From contig JAVJTT010000020.1 in the NCBI GenBank assembly GCA_040220135.1, positions 463,741-527,740 of the forward strand: a stretch of DNA of 64,000 bases, given 5' to 3'. The translations under genes and the position numbers were made by a program. Origin of the DNA: CAJXMH01 sp040220135 (GTDB taxonomy: Bacteria; Bacteroidota; Bacteroidia; Flavobacteriales_E; Vicingaceae). The notes beneath the pieces were generated by a model, which did no database searches, was not told the origin of the DNA, and saw nothing but the letters and a program-made list of their open reading frames with translations. This document shows, piece by piece, positions 25,632-34,317 of the stretch. The stretch's first letter is position 1. Each line of letters opens with the position of its first letter.

Positions 25632-26135
25632 CTAAGATGTCTCATAAGTATTGATAAATTCAATGCCTTCTGATGGGTCTTTTCTGAACTTTACGACCTT
25701 ACCGATATAGTATTGAACCATATCAATAGCACTGTTTTTGGCTTCTTTATCTTTCGTTTCATCTGCAACTTTTCTAAACCATTTATAGGCGTTTTTATAG
25801 TCGCCTAAATCATGATAAACAACTGCCAAATCATGTGCAGTACAGTAAAGATTCATGTAGTCTTTAAAATTGGAATGATAATTTTCAATTGCCGATTCCA
25901 AATATTTTGCAGCTAAATGATTTCTGTCTTTCCGTTCGGCATACAAGTAGCCAATATCTTTTAATGCTAATGAATAACCTTGCTTTGCTGACTTTAATAG
26001 ATAGCGGTATGCTTTTATTTTATCTTCGGGCATATCTTCACCGTAGAAGTAACGCATACCAATATCCCATTGATACTCTTCTTTGCCTTCATCAGCTAGT
26101 TTTTTAAATTCTATTAATTCTGAACACATTACCAT
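25632..26135 (-). CDS. Sel1-like/TPR repeat protein
   Basis: A 167-residue protein made of helix pairs of the Sel1-like and TPR type: 'GMRYFYGEDMPEDKIKAYRYLLKSA', 'DIGYLYAERKDRNHLAAKYLESAI', and 'LAVVYHDLGDYKNAYKWFRKVAD'. Such repeats bind partner proteins. No signal peptide is seen, so it is likely cytoplasmic. It lies in the minus-strand series downstream of the coupling protein. The start could be the second Met (26129). Confidence 0.75.
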   Translation of the reverse strand: MVMCSELIEFKKLADEGKEEYQWDIGMRYFYGEDMPEDKIKAYRYLLKSAKQGYSLALKDIGYLYAERKDRNHLAAKYLESAIENYHSNFKDYMNLYCTAHDLAVVYHDLGDYKNAYKWFRKVADETKDKEAKNSAIDMVQYYIGKVVKFRKDPSEGIEFINTYETS

Positions 26136-26192
26136 TTTTTATCTCCATTTAGTATGAACCACTATACCATCAAACAACCCTAAAAGCAAGGC

Positions 26193-26462
26193 TTACCTTC
26201 CTTTTGGAGGTGGTTTCTTAGTTTTATCTTGGCTCTTTTTTATTGAGCTTCTCTCTGTAAACTTTCCCATCTTACTAGGCTTCTTCTCGCTCATATCCTT
26301 TTGAGCCTGTTCTTTACTGCCTGCTTTTGGAGAAGAGGAAGCAGGGTCAAGTGGAGCTTTTATCTTTCCATGTTGCTTGCTGTCCTTCCAGTCTCTATCA
26401 GGGTCTTCCTTATTTACTTTACCAGTGTACTTTCCAATTGTTAGTCTTTCCTTTCTTCCCAT
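26193..26462 (-). CDS. Small Lys-rich disordered protein
   Basis: An 89-residue protein rich in Lys, Ser and Pro with no hydrophobic core, so probably disordered. It has two similar Gly-Lys stretches (TIGKYTGKV and KMGKFTERS). It starts one base before the stop of the membrane protein gene, so it is co-translated with it. Such basic proteins may bind DNA or the membrane; no family is recognised. Confidence 0.6.
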   Translation of the reverse strand: MGRKERLTIGKYTGKVNKEDPDRDWKDSKQHGKIKAPLDPASSSPKAGSKEQAQKDMSEKKPSKMGKFTERSSIKKSQDKTKKPPPKGR

Positions 26463-26463
26463 C

Positions 26464-27201
26464 CTATTTAGCTTTAAAAATTTCTTCCTCGCTTACCTGA
26501 ATTGCAGCATCTTTGATTTCTTCAAAGTCACTCTTTGAATAAATCTTTCCTTCTTCTGCAATGAAAGTTTCATCGCCTGAATCTTTATTTTCAGAGTTCA
26601 TCATGATTCGTCCTTGGATTTCAGCATCACGAACATCAAAAGCCATATTGCGGATATACATATAGTTGCGGTGTGCCATAATGAACATGGACAGGCTCGC
26701 AAACTGCAAATAAGCTTGATAATTTTCTAACTCTTCAGGAATAAAATAGGAGCAGAGAAAAACTACGAGCGGCTCTAAAAATCGCTTGGTTGTAGATTCC
26801 TTAACGCTAAAAGGGAGCTTATCAAACAAATACTGTATTAAAGGCTTTCCACTATAGATAGTACTCTGAATCTTTCCCCTATACTCCCTTATATGTGCAA
26901 GAGTTAAATGCAATGCCCCAAACGATATGCTTAACCATAAATGAACTATGAATGCAGTGGAAAAATCAATTAATGATACTGTCATAATGCCGAAACGCAT
27001 TGGCTGAAATATTTCATTTAATATCAACCAAAAAGCTGTTGTAGTTAGGAAGGTTAATGGAAAGTGACGTATTCCAAAATTCCATCGGATAACTACTTGG
27101 ACTGACCAAGCCACCCACCTAACGATACGGATAAAAAAGCCTTCTCCGTCTCTTGATTTTTGAATTTGTGATTGTAATTCGTTTATATCTATATTTTTCA
27201 T
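26464..27201 (-). CDS. Membrane protein, likely partner of the coupling protein
   Basis: A 245-residue protein with about four hydrophobic segments (roughly 45-65, 74-105, 140-155, 165-185) and an acidic C-terminal tail (SDFEEIKDAAIQVSEEE). It overlaps the VirD4-like gene by 4 bases, so the two are translationally coupled. VirD4/TraD proteins normally carry their own N-terminal membrane helices; the VirD4-like protein here shows none. I infer that this protein supplies the membrane anchor in trans. Confidence 0.65.
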   Translation of the reverse strand: MKNIDINELQSQIQKSRDGEGFFIRIVRWVAWSVQVVIRWNFGIRHFPLTFLTTTAFWLILNEIFQPMRFGIMTVSLIDFSTAFIVHLWLSISFGALHLTLAHIREYRGKIQSTIYSGKPLIQYLFDKLPFSVKESTTKRFLEPLVVFLCSYFIPEELENYQAYLQFASLSMFIMAHRNYMYIRNMAFDVRDAEIQGRIMMNSENKDSGDETFIAEEGKIYSKSDFEEIKDAAIQVSEEEIFKAK

Positions 27202-28712
27202 AACTGATTGTTTTTCTGATTAATAATTACCTTTAAATAGTTTTTGTTATTCGCCCAGAGTTTCCCTGCAATTGTGATAATCGCCTCTACCTGAAAATTG
27301 TGAATTGGTCCTCCTGTTTTTAAAATTGAAAAGGAGTATGGTAAAATTTGAAATTCTACCGAAGAAGCCTCTCCAACATTAACTCCGGCAGCCCCACCAT
27401 CTCGTTGATTTCGATTGAAATTTGCACGCTTATCCCAAATTCGACCTATGGTCTTTGCTGCGTATTCATTCGTTGAATTTGAATTATTAGAATGAAAAAT
27501 TTTAGTAGTCATCGAAGCAAGTAATGACTCCACCTTATTCTTTCCATTGTTTGGAAACCTGCTATAGAGCCCTTCAATAGATTGAGTTAGATAAAGCACG
27601 CTGCATTTTGCGGAACGGCAAGTACTTTGAAATAAAATATCAGAGTCCACAAGTGTATACTGAAACTCATCTGATGTTAAAAAGACATTGCGTGTATCTT
27701 TTTTTACAAGTCTTCGCTCTACTGATTTTTGAAATAGATATTTAAAGATGGTTTGTGCAAACTGACCGACCTTATTGTACTCTAATACAGGAAGATTAAT
27801 TAGAATAACTTTCCCCTCAAATGTCATTTCGGGGCTAATGTTGGTTGCTGTGCAGAAAAGCTCCCTTAAAATTCCTCTTTGAAAATAGTTAAACGAACTA
27901 GAATAAGTCGCTAATATGTTGCTCCTAGTTCGCTCATCTAAACTCGCTATTTTCTTTAAAAAGTACTTTAGCAATTGGTCGTAGATAATTTCTTCTTCCT
28001 TGTTTCTGTCTAGTTTTTCCACCACAGAAAGGCATTCAAAACAATAGCTTCCTACTTGCCAGTTTTCTTCTGTTACTTCTTCTAAACTTTCAGGCATACT
28101 TAGAATTACATTGTCAATATTTTCCATTGTTAACTTTTCGCTTGAGAGTCTAAGTAAATCCACAACATTGGTTAGTAATTCACGAAGTGAATCCGTCCAG
28201 AAGCTATCAGAATTATTGTTATTGCCTTTTTCTGAATTGCCCATTTCAACAATGGTCATGAGTAGGTCAATGATGTTGGTGGTATTTCCACCGCCTTCGC
28301 CTGAGCGATTCAATTCATATTCCAAAAAATTAAAACGGTAAGGGTTCTTTTCAGAAATCACAATCAGGTCTTCCGACCTTCCAGTTTCTTTCATATAAGC
28401 CTTCCATTCGGCTAAAACGTCATTCTTGACGGTTAGCACCAAACCTCCCATGCCGGCCTTTAAAAAGGCTGTATTGTAGAGCCTAGAAGTGGATGAAGTT
28501 TTACCTGAGCCAGTTGCTCCAAATACAATGGTGGAACTATTGGCTGTTCTTGTTGTAATTGCTCCCGCTTTTCCAAAACGAATCAATTCTTTATCCAATG
28601 GGTCGGTTAATTTATTCTTGTTATTTGAATGCTCCTTTTTGGCTCCTTTGCCAAAAAGTGAGCTTAACTTTTGGGCAATAAAAGCCCAGAAGCCTATTTT
28701 ATTAGGTTTCAT
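27198..28712 (-). CDS. VirD4/TraD-like conjugative coupling ATPase
   Basis: A 504-residue P-loop ATPase. Walker A is VFGATGSGKTSST (about 64-76) and the Walker B-like strand is VFLTSDEFQY; a TQSIEGLYSRF motif follows, as in TraG/VirD4 coupling proteins where TQ marks the sensor region. It should hand the relaxase-DNA complex to a secretion channel. The N-terminus has only one weakly hydrophobic stretch (IGFWAFIAQKLSSLF), unlike most coupling proteins. No channel genes (VirB-like) lie nearby, so this fits a mobilizable rather than self-transmissible element. Confidence 0.85.
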   Translation of the reverse strand: MKPNKIGFWAFIAQKLSSLFGKGAKKEHSNNKNKLTDPLDKELIRFGKAGAITTRTANSSTIVFGATGSGKTSSTSRLYNTAFLKAGMGGLVLTVKNDVLAEWKAYMKETGRSEDLIVISEKNPYRFNFLEYELNRSGEGGGNTTNIIDLLMTIVEMGNSEKGNNNNSDSFWTDSLRELLTNVVDLLRLSSEKLTMENIDNVILSMPESLEEVTEENWQVGSYCFECLSVVEKLDRNKEEEIIYDQLLKYFLKKIASLDERTRSNILATYSSSFNYFQRGILRELFCTATNISPEMTFEGKVILINLPVLEYNKVGQFAQTIFKYLFQKSVERRLVKKDTRNVFLTSDEFQYTLVDSDILFQSTCRSAKCSVLYLTQSIEGLYSRFPNNGKNKVESLLASMTTKIFHSNNSNSTNEYAAKTIGRIWDKRANFNRNQRDGGAAGVNVGEASSVEFQILPYSFSILKTGGPIHNFQVEAIITIAGKLWANNKNYLKVIINQKNNQL

Positions 28713-28755
28713 AGTATTGATTTTAAAATGTTAATAATTAGGAGAGTGCCCGTTC

Positions 28756-28784
28756 CCAATAAACTACTTTATGTAGTTTATTGG
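28756..28784. repeat. Perfect 12-bp-arm hairpin
   Basis: CCAATAAACTAC and GTAGTTTATTGG flank the loop TTTAT. It lies between the gene at 28844 and the coupling protein start at 28712. No T run follows on the minus strand, so it may be an mRNA leader hairpin or an operator instead of a terminator. Confidence 0.5.
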
Positions 28785-28843
28785 ATGATGTTGCTAATGA
28801 ATTAGGGGGTTCACTTCAGCAGGGTCAAAGAACGTACGGGGCT

Positions 28844-29410
28844 TTAGTCAATGGCTGATAATTGTTTTTCTAGAATTTTCAGTTTCTCTTGTGTCTTGTG
28901 AGCAATTTCACAAGCTTTCTCAAGCTTACCTTTTTCTAGCATAGCTTCTATTGCGTCAGGATACTCTTGCTCTTTCAACTTTAAGGTCTTTTGAAATGAC
29001 TCATCTGTTTCTTCATCTAAGTCTAGTTCAATCATTACCTTTTCGATGTGCACCTTTGCTTCCTTTTGAATTAAATTGGCAGTTACTTCGTCATGTAGCT
29101 GACTGCCAAAATTTTCATTCAATTCACACAAACAGTTGTGATAATCAGTAAAGAAATCGTAGAACTTGACTTTTTCCTTTAAGTTATTCTTTTCTAACTC
29201 TTCTCCTTGCAGTTTTTCAAGATTGGAAAATGCCATTCTTTTGGTTTGTAGCAAAGTTTCAAAGTCGAAAACTGCTACACAACGTATAGTTTCTTCTGCT
29301 ATATTTCCTTTTTGTCTTTTCGTAGAGTTATAACTCAAAAAGATAATTGGAATGATAAGGCTTACAACCAAAATCAATCTTGTTTTGGCATTTGATAATA
29401 TATTTTTCAT
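28844..29410 (-). CDS. Membrane-anchored helical protein
   Basis: A 188-residue protein. Residues 10-28 form a transmembrane helix (LILVVSLIIPIIFLSY), and the rest is a long Glu/Lys-rich helical part with heptad-like spacing (LEKLQGEELEKNNLKEKVK, KACEIAHKTQEKLKILEKQL) that could be a coiled coil. No family is recognised. It lies upstream of the coupling protein gene in the same direction and may be part of the mobilisation machinery. Confidence 0.6.
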   Translation of the reverse strand: MKNILSNAKTRLILVVSLIIPIIFLSYNSTKRQKGNIAEETIRCVAVFDFETLLQTKRMAFSNLEKLQGEELEKNNLKEKVKFYDFFTDYHNCLCELNENFGSQLHDEVTANLIQKEAKVHIEKVMIELDLDEETDESFQKTLKLKEQEYPDAIEAMLEKGKLEKACEIAHKTQEKLKILEKQLSAID

Positions 29411-29476
29411 GGTATTTATTTAAAATGGATATTCTATTAATTGGGTCGGGTTGAGTTGAGTTGTATTTCTATAGAG

Positions 29477-29704
29477 CTAGGGAGGTTCTATCTTTCGACT
29501 AAATATTTGGATTACTTCATCTTTTAAGCCGTAGAAAATATCTAAGGATGCAAATACCATTTCGATGGTATGCTTGCTAAAATCTATTCTTTTGAGGTCT
29601 ATTTCAACGTCTATCAATGGACTCAAGGTTGAGAGCGATGCCCTCAGCGAATGCAACAGAATAACTCTGCTAATAAATTTTCCTATGGTTTTGAATAGTG
29701 ACAT
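29477..29704 (-). CDS. Small hypothetical protein
   Basis: A 75-residue protein with an N-terminal amphipathic or hydrophobic stretch (FISRVILLHSLRASLSTLSPLI) and a second helix (VFASLDIFYGLKDEVIQIF). No family is recognised. It starts 3 bases after the stop of the 173-residue gene and is in the same direction, so the two look like an operon. Confidence 0.5.
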   Translation of the reverse strand: MSLFKTIGKFISRVILLHSLRASLSTLSPLIDVEIDLKRIDFSKHTIEMVFASLDIFYGLKDEVIQIFSRKIEPP

Positions 29705-29707
29705 GGC

Positions 29708-30229
29708 TTAGGAGGCTATTTTTTGATGAAGAAATTCTATTTTGTTGTATGCAGCGGTGGATAATACATTTTTGAGATAAGCGATAAGTACAAAGAGTTC
29801 GTAAGAATTCAATCCGATTTTACTCTTTGTATATGAAGCTGTATTGTATAAAGTGCTAACCGCTACATTCTTTTGAATAGCTAAGCTTTGAATTGTCACT
29901 CCTAATGCCATTGCATTTGGAATAGAAATATTATATCCATTCCAACAGTTATTTAATTCCAATTTTACTTTTTGAGCGGATTTTTCTATTGATAAAATTG
30001 ATTGATTTGATAAAACACCCGATCGATAAGCAAGCAGTACAAGTTGTGCATTATTCTCAGCTTCAATAAGATTTCTAGTGTATCTCAGTGTGCGATTTAT
30101 AGCTTGAGGCTTCTTATTTAATTGGGTTGAAATACATCCTTTTGAGGGACTATTAATGAACCCTTCAATAATATTGAGTCTATCAGCTTTCCAAAATTCC
30201 TGAGTTGAATAATTAACATATTGATTCAT
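29708..30229 (-). CDS. Hypothetical protein, possible HTH
   Basis: A 173-residue helical protein I do not recognise. Residues about 30-50 (GCISTQLNKKPQAINRTLRY) could form a helix-turn-helix with the Gln-Ala-Ile turn, and the C-terminal half has another such segment (QKNVAVSTLYNTASYTKSKIG). It is divergent from the XRE regulator at 30346 with a 116-bp spacer that should hold both promoters, and may be a regulator of the mobilisation genes. Confidence 0.55.
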   Translation of the reverse strand: MNQYVNYSTQEFWKADRLNIIEGFINSPSKGCISTQLNKKPQAINRTLRYTRNLIEAENNAQLVLLAYRSGVLSNQSILSIEKSAQKVKLELNNCWNGYNISIPNAMALGVTIQSLAIQKNVAVSTLYNTASYTKSKIGLNSYELFVLIAYLKNVLSTAAYNKIEFLHQKIAS

Positions 30230-30345
30230 TTTGTGTCTTTTAATTTGAATTATGTTAAAAATATGAACAATTATTGGAAAAGATAATTATTTGACTCATA
30301 TTTGCTTACTTTTATAGTAATAAGTAACAATATTGATCCATAACA

Positions 30346-31245
30346 ATGTCGAATAGCCATCCATCTCCACATCAATTAATTGGGGAAAGAATAAAAAAAC
30401 TCAGAAAGAAAATAGGTAAAACTCAAGAGCAGCTTTGCGAGTTAATGGAAATTTCTAGACCGACATTGGTCAGATATGAGCGTGGAGAAATGGCTCCTTC
30501 TGCAGAATTTCTAAGCAAACTTAAAGAGCATTTTGAGGTTTCTTCAGATTATATCCTTTATGGAAAGCATATTATCTATAGTTCTGAAGAAGGAAGTATC
30601 GAATCGAAACTAAATAAAATTAATCTGCTTTCTGAATCAGATTATCATAATCTGCTTTCTATCATAGATAAATTTACCCAGACACAAGAATGGTCAAAAG
30701 ATTTTTTTAAACAAAAAATACCTTCTTTGGCATATTTTCTAGATTCATACGGTGTAGATTATTCTGATTTTAAAGAAATCGAAAAATACTTTTTGGAACG
30801 AATTATTAACGCTTCAGGCTTTGAAATAAATCATAATAATTCAAATAAAGATTCTACTCAAATTTTGAGTTTTCTAAAAAAGTGGTTTAATCCTGATAGA
30901 TACCCAAAGAATAAAGAAGTTACACTCAATTTGCTAAACACTATCATTTCATTATTTAAACTTCCAGCCAAGGACCAACAGTTTTTAGGAATGTTATTTG
31001 AATTTAGTAACGCTAGGTTATCAATTATTTCAGGAAAATCTATCAATCAATTAAGCGAGCATAGAGAGAAAAAATTAAGTGAAATATGTTCAAAGCTAAA
31101 GAAAGAGGAAAAAGAAATTCTTAGGACAATTGATGATTTAAATTTATTTCGTTCAATAAATAGCATGAATGATTTAGTAGAAATTTATCCGAATCTTCTA
31201 AACTTGTTAAAAATCGTTGAAAAAGAAGAGTCAATTAGAGTATAA
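30346..31245 (+). CDS. XRE-family transcriptional regulator
   Basis: A 299-residue protein whose N-terminus is a classic Cro/C1 helix-turn-helix (residues 12-65: GERIKKLRKKIGKTQEQLCE, ISRPTLVRYERGEMAPS). The C-terminal 230 residues are helical, AT-rich in codons and unrecognised; they may serve for oligomerisation or signal binding. It stands between the mobilisation genes (leftward) and the cargo genes (rightward), a good position to control both. The 148-residue gene starts 21 bases downstream. Confidence 0.82.
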   Translation: MSNSHPSPHQLIGERIKKLRKKIGKTQEQLCELMEISRPTLVRYERGEMAPSAEFLSKLKEHFEVSSDYILYGKHIIYSSEEGSIESKLNKINLLSESDYHNLLSIIDKFTQTQEWSKDFFKQKIPSLAYFLDSYGVDYSDFKEIEKYFLERIINASGFEINHNNSNKDSTQILSFLKKWFNPDRYPKNKEVTLNLLNTIISLFKLPAKDQQFLGMLFEFSNARLSIISGKSINQLSEHREKKLSEICSKLKKEEKEILRTIDDLNLFRSINSMNDLVEIYPNLLNLLKIVEKEESIRV

Positions 31246-31266
31246 TCTCTCTATGGAGGGAAATTT

Positions 31267-31713
31267 ATGCTACCTGATCTTAAAAATGATAATCTTAAAT
31301 TAATTTTTAATAAGGTTCAAAGCGAAACGGCAGACACTATAAATAATTACTTAGGTAATTATGGAAAGAAGATACAGGATGATTTAACGTTCTCCACATC
31401 TTTAGACCAATCTTTACAGGAATTGATTGGATTTGGTAATGCTTTAACCTTTATTACAAACAATTTATCCAACGATATTAAGTCCTATCAAGAAAAACAC
31501 CCTTCACTAGCAAAAGAGGTTGAAAAAGTTGCGAAATCTTCTTTGCTAAAAACTATTTCAGCAGGCTACCTTGAAAATGCGTTAATGGTAATGGATAATA
31601 TTTCTTCCGAGTTTAATGACACACGAGAGGAAAAAGATATTCCTGAAATGGAACAAATCAAACAAATCCAAAATGTTATTAAGTTTCATTTAAATGCCGA
31701 AAGAAGTCGCTAA
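31267..31713 (+). CDS. Hypothetical helical protein next to regulator
   Basis: A 148-residue helical protein with no family I recognise. It has a GGAGGG ribosome site about 10 bases before the ATG, and follows the XRE gene by 21 bases, so it is probably co-expressed with it. Repeated Asn/Lys/Ser helices and no membrane segment suggest a soluble partner, for example a modulator of the regulator. Confidence 0.55.
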   Translation: MLPDLKNDNLKLIFNKVQSETADTINNYLGNYGKKIQDDLTFSTSLDQSLQELIGFGNALTFITNNLSNDIKSYQEKHPSLAKEVEKVAKSSLLKTISAGYLENALMVMDNISSEFNDTREEKDIPEMEQIKQIQNVIKFHLNAERSR

Positions 31714-31833
31714 AGGCTTAATTTCATTAGCATACGTTCCGTTTTCTCTATTAAAAGTGTAAATACACGTATTTCTACTCATTCGTTCTTAAATAAAATT
31801 TCTCATCTTTGAAATTGTAATCAGTTAAGATTA

Positions 31834-33216
31834 ATGGTGTTAGGAAAAAACAAGTATTGGTCATCACTTGCAATATTCTATTTACTTTTTTTTAGTGTTG
31901 GAATAGCTCAAGTTCAAAGTACGCAACTGCAATTGCCTAATATTCCTCAACCTTCTTTATTACCTCCAAATTCACCACAACCCCTAAACTTAAATCGGGG
32001 ATTTCCTTCCTCAACAACACCCAATACACCGAGCCGTAGTCAACAGCAATATCAAAGACACTTGCAGCAACAACAAAAAGAAAGGCAAAGAGGACAACAA
32101 CTAGAACAAGTGCTAAGAGAAGATGCACAAGAAGCGGAAAGGAGAGCAGCAGAGGTAAGAGCCCTTAGAAACAGTAGAGTTAATTATGATTTTCCCACTA
32201 ATGCTCATTTGCATGGAACATCATCTTACCGTTCCGCCTTTACAAAGCTTTTGGATATGGATGATTCAACTTATTCAATCACTAAAGCAGTCTTTACCAC
32301 TGAAGATGCCTTTTTTGATAATAAAGGAGACTTTTCCTATTTGGATGAAGCCATGAGTGATATCGCTAGCTTTTTACTCAATAAAATGGCTGATGAAGGA
32401 ATTAACACAGAAGACAATGTGGCCAAAAACCTCATGATTTATCGATTTTTTGCAGACACTATGCAATTAGAAAATGGCTCTTTCCATTTACCCTATGAAT
32501 ATGATTTTGAAGATTATCGAGGTAGAAAAGATCATAGAAAGCTAATGGTCATAAAACTAATGACTGAAAATTCCGGTCAATGTCATTCTTTACCTCTCCT
32601 TTATCTCATGATTGCGGAATACATGAAGGCAGAAGCTTATCTAGTATATGCTCCCAATCATACCTACATTAAATTTCCATTACCTGACGGTGGCTTTCAG
32701 AATATAGAATTGACAAGTAAAATATTCAATTCAGACCTACATGTAGTTCGTTCCGGCTTTGTAAAAGCAGAGGCTTTACAAAACAAACTTTACATGCAAC
32801 CGCTTACCGACAGGCAGTTGCTTTCAGAAAACCTTACTGACCTAGCAAAGAGTTATATCGCCAAATATGGATATAGCCCTTTTGTAAAAGAAGTAATAGA
32901 CAGTGCCATAATCAAAGATCCCAATAACATTCCTGCTCATCTAGTTAAGTCTAATTACTACACCTACCGTTGCTTTTTTATTGATAGACAGTTGAGAGTC
33001 ACAAACGAAAATTTTGAACAAAAGAAAAGACAATACCCAAAACTAAAACAAGCCTATGAAGAGAGGGATGAGATATACAGTACCATTGATAAATTAGGAT
33101 ACGAACCCATGCCGGAAGAGATATACCAAGAATGGCTAGAAGATATGCAAAAAGAAGTGGATCAAAAGAAGAATAAAGAACAGTTCATTCGACTTAAAAA
33201 CATAGTTCGGCAATGA
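31834..33216 (+). CDS. Secreted transglutaminase-like protein, first paralogue
   Basis: A 460-residue exported protein: signal peptide (about 1-25, ending GIAQ), a Pro/Gln-rich linker (30-105), then a folded domain with NSGQCHSLPLLYLMI, APNHTYIKF and NIELTS. The Cys, the following His and the acidic/Thr block match the Cys-His-Asp order of transglutaminase-like peptidases. The next gene encodes a paralogue and overlaps by 4 bases. The pair precedes an Rhs-type tail gene, so the proteins may process, cross-link or release the toxin; that is inference. Confidence 0.65.
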   Translation: MVLGKNKYWSSLAIFYLLFFSVGIAQVQSTQLQLPNIPQPSLLPPNSPQPLNLNRGFPSSTTPNTPSRSQQQYQRHLQQQQKERQRGQQLEQVLREDAQEAERRAAEVRALRNSRVNYDFPTNAHLHGTSSYRSAFTKLLDMDDSTYSITKAVFTTEDAFFDNKGDFSYLDEAMSDIASFLLNKMADEGINTEDNVAKNLMIYRFFADTMQLENGSFHLPYEYDFEDYRGRKDHRKLMVIKLMTENSGQCHSLPLLYLMIAEYMKAEAYLVYAPNHTYIKFPLPDGGFQNIELTSKIFNSDLHVVRSGFVKAEALQNKLYMQPLTDRQLLSENLTDLAKSYIAKYGYSPFVKEVIDSAIIKDPNNIPAHLVKSNYYTYRCFFIDRQLRVTNENFEQKKRQYPKLKQAYEERDEIYSTIDKLGYEPMPEEIYQEWLEDMQKEVDQKKNKEQFIRLKNIVRQ

Positions 33217-34313
33217 AAACTTTTCTAGTTACAATACTCAGCTTGTTGACTTTTGGCAATTTGCATTCACAAATAGAAGGGTCAGATAAAATCTATTCAG
33301 AGTTTCTTTATGAAAAGGTATTCAGCCGTTTTGAATGTGCTCTAGAAGATAGCTGCGCCATGAGCTTTAAAGAAGCTGTTTTCCTTGTAGAAAACACCTA
33401 TTTCAATGAAACATTGGATAGAATTCAATTTGAGCAGCAAATACATGATTTAGTTGTAACCGTTTCAAGTGTAGTACAAGCACATAACCTGATTTATGAA
33501 GGCAATGACTACAAAGAAGTAGAAAAATATGCCGCCATATTTCAAGTTATGTGTGACACCATAGCTATAAACTATGGTGATACCATAATTAATCATCTAC
33601 CCTTTACTTATGACTTTGATGATATATGGGGCTATAAGCAATGGTCAAATATGTTTGTTTCCAAACTGCTTAATACAAGAAAAGGCAATTGTCATTCTAT
33701 GCCTTTATTATATAAAATCCTTGCCGACCAAATTGGAACTGAAGCACACCTAGCCATAGCCCCCAATCACTTTTACATCAAGCAATACTCACAAAAAAGT
33801 GGATGGTTTAATACCGAATTAACCAGTGCTAGTTTTCCAATAGATGCATGGTATATGGCAACAGGCTACATTCACTTAGATGGAATTGTAAATAAACTGT
33901 ACATGGAGGCTTTAAGTGAAAAGCAATCACTTGTACTTTGTTTAATTGACCTTGCAAAAGGATATCAGCAAAAGTTTGGCAGCAAAGACGGAGAATTTAT
34001 TCAAAAGTGTATTGATTTAGGGTTAAAGCATTTTCCAAATTACATCAATGCATTGTTGCTAAAAACAGAAGTTTTAAAAGTTCAATTCTTTGAAATTATG
34101 GAAAGCAATTACGCTGAATACCCCAAAGAAGTAATGCACATTCCGGAGGCTAAAAGCCTGTTTGATGAAATGGAACTGCTTGCCAAAAAAATACATAAAA
34201 TGGGCTACCGAAGAATGCCAAGAGAAATGTATTTGGATTGGCTAGCTTCCCTTAGAGAAGAGCGAGAAAAGTACACGAATAAAAAAATATCTAATTTTAA
34301 ATCAAGAAACTAA
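33213..34313 (+). CDS. Secreted transglutaminase-like protein, second paralogue
   Basis: A 366-residue exported protein (signal peptide about 1-19, ending LHSQ). Its core parallels that of the upstream gene: KGNCHSMPLLYKILAD, APNHFYIKQ and FNTELTSA, followed by the same 'YMEALSEKQSLVLCLIDLAKGY' segment and a C-terminal 'GYRRMPREMYLDWL' that matches 'GYEPMPEEIYQEWL'. It lacks the long Pro/Gln linker. It starts inside the last codons of the first paralogue and is 4 bases from the Rhs-tail gene, so all three are one operon. Confidence 0.65.
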   Translation: MKTFLVTILSLLTFGNLHSQIEGSDKIYSEFLYEKVFSRFECALEDSCAMSFKEAVFLVENTYFNETLDRIQFEQQIHDLVVTVSSVVQAHNLIYEGNDYKEVEKYAAIFQVMCDTIAINYGDTIINHLPFTYDFDDIWGYKQWSNMFVSKLLNTRKGNCHSMPLLYKILADQIGTEAHLAIAPNHFYIKQYSQKSGWFNTELTSASFPIDAWYMATGYIHLDGIVNKLYMEALSEKQSLVLCLIDLAKGYQQKFGSKDGEFIQKCIDLGLKHFPNYINALLLKTEVLKVQFFEIMESNYAEYPKEVMHIPEAKSLFDEMELLAKKIHKMGYRRMPREMYLDWLASLREEREKYTNKKISNFKSRN

Positions 34314-34317
34314 ACTT

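Noticed and set aside
24920..30229. Type IV secretion channel genes among the hypothetical genes
   Set aside because: None shows a VirB4-type P-loop or other channel hallmark; only the coupling protein has an ATPase motif.
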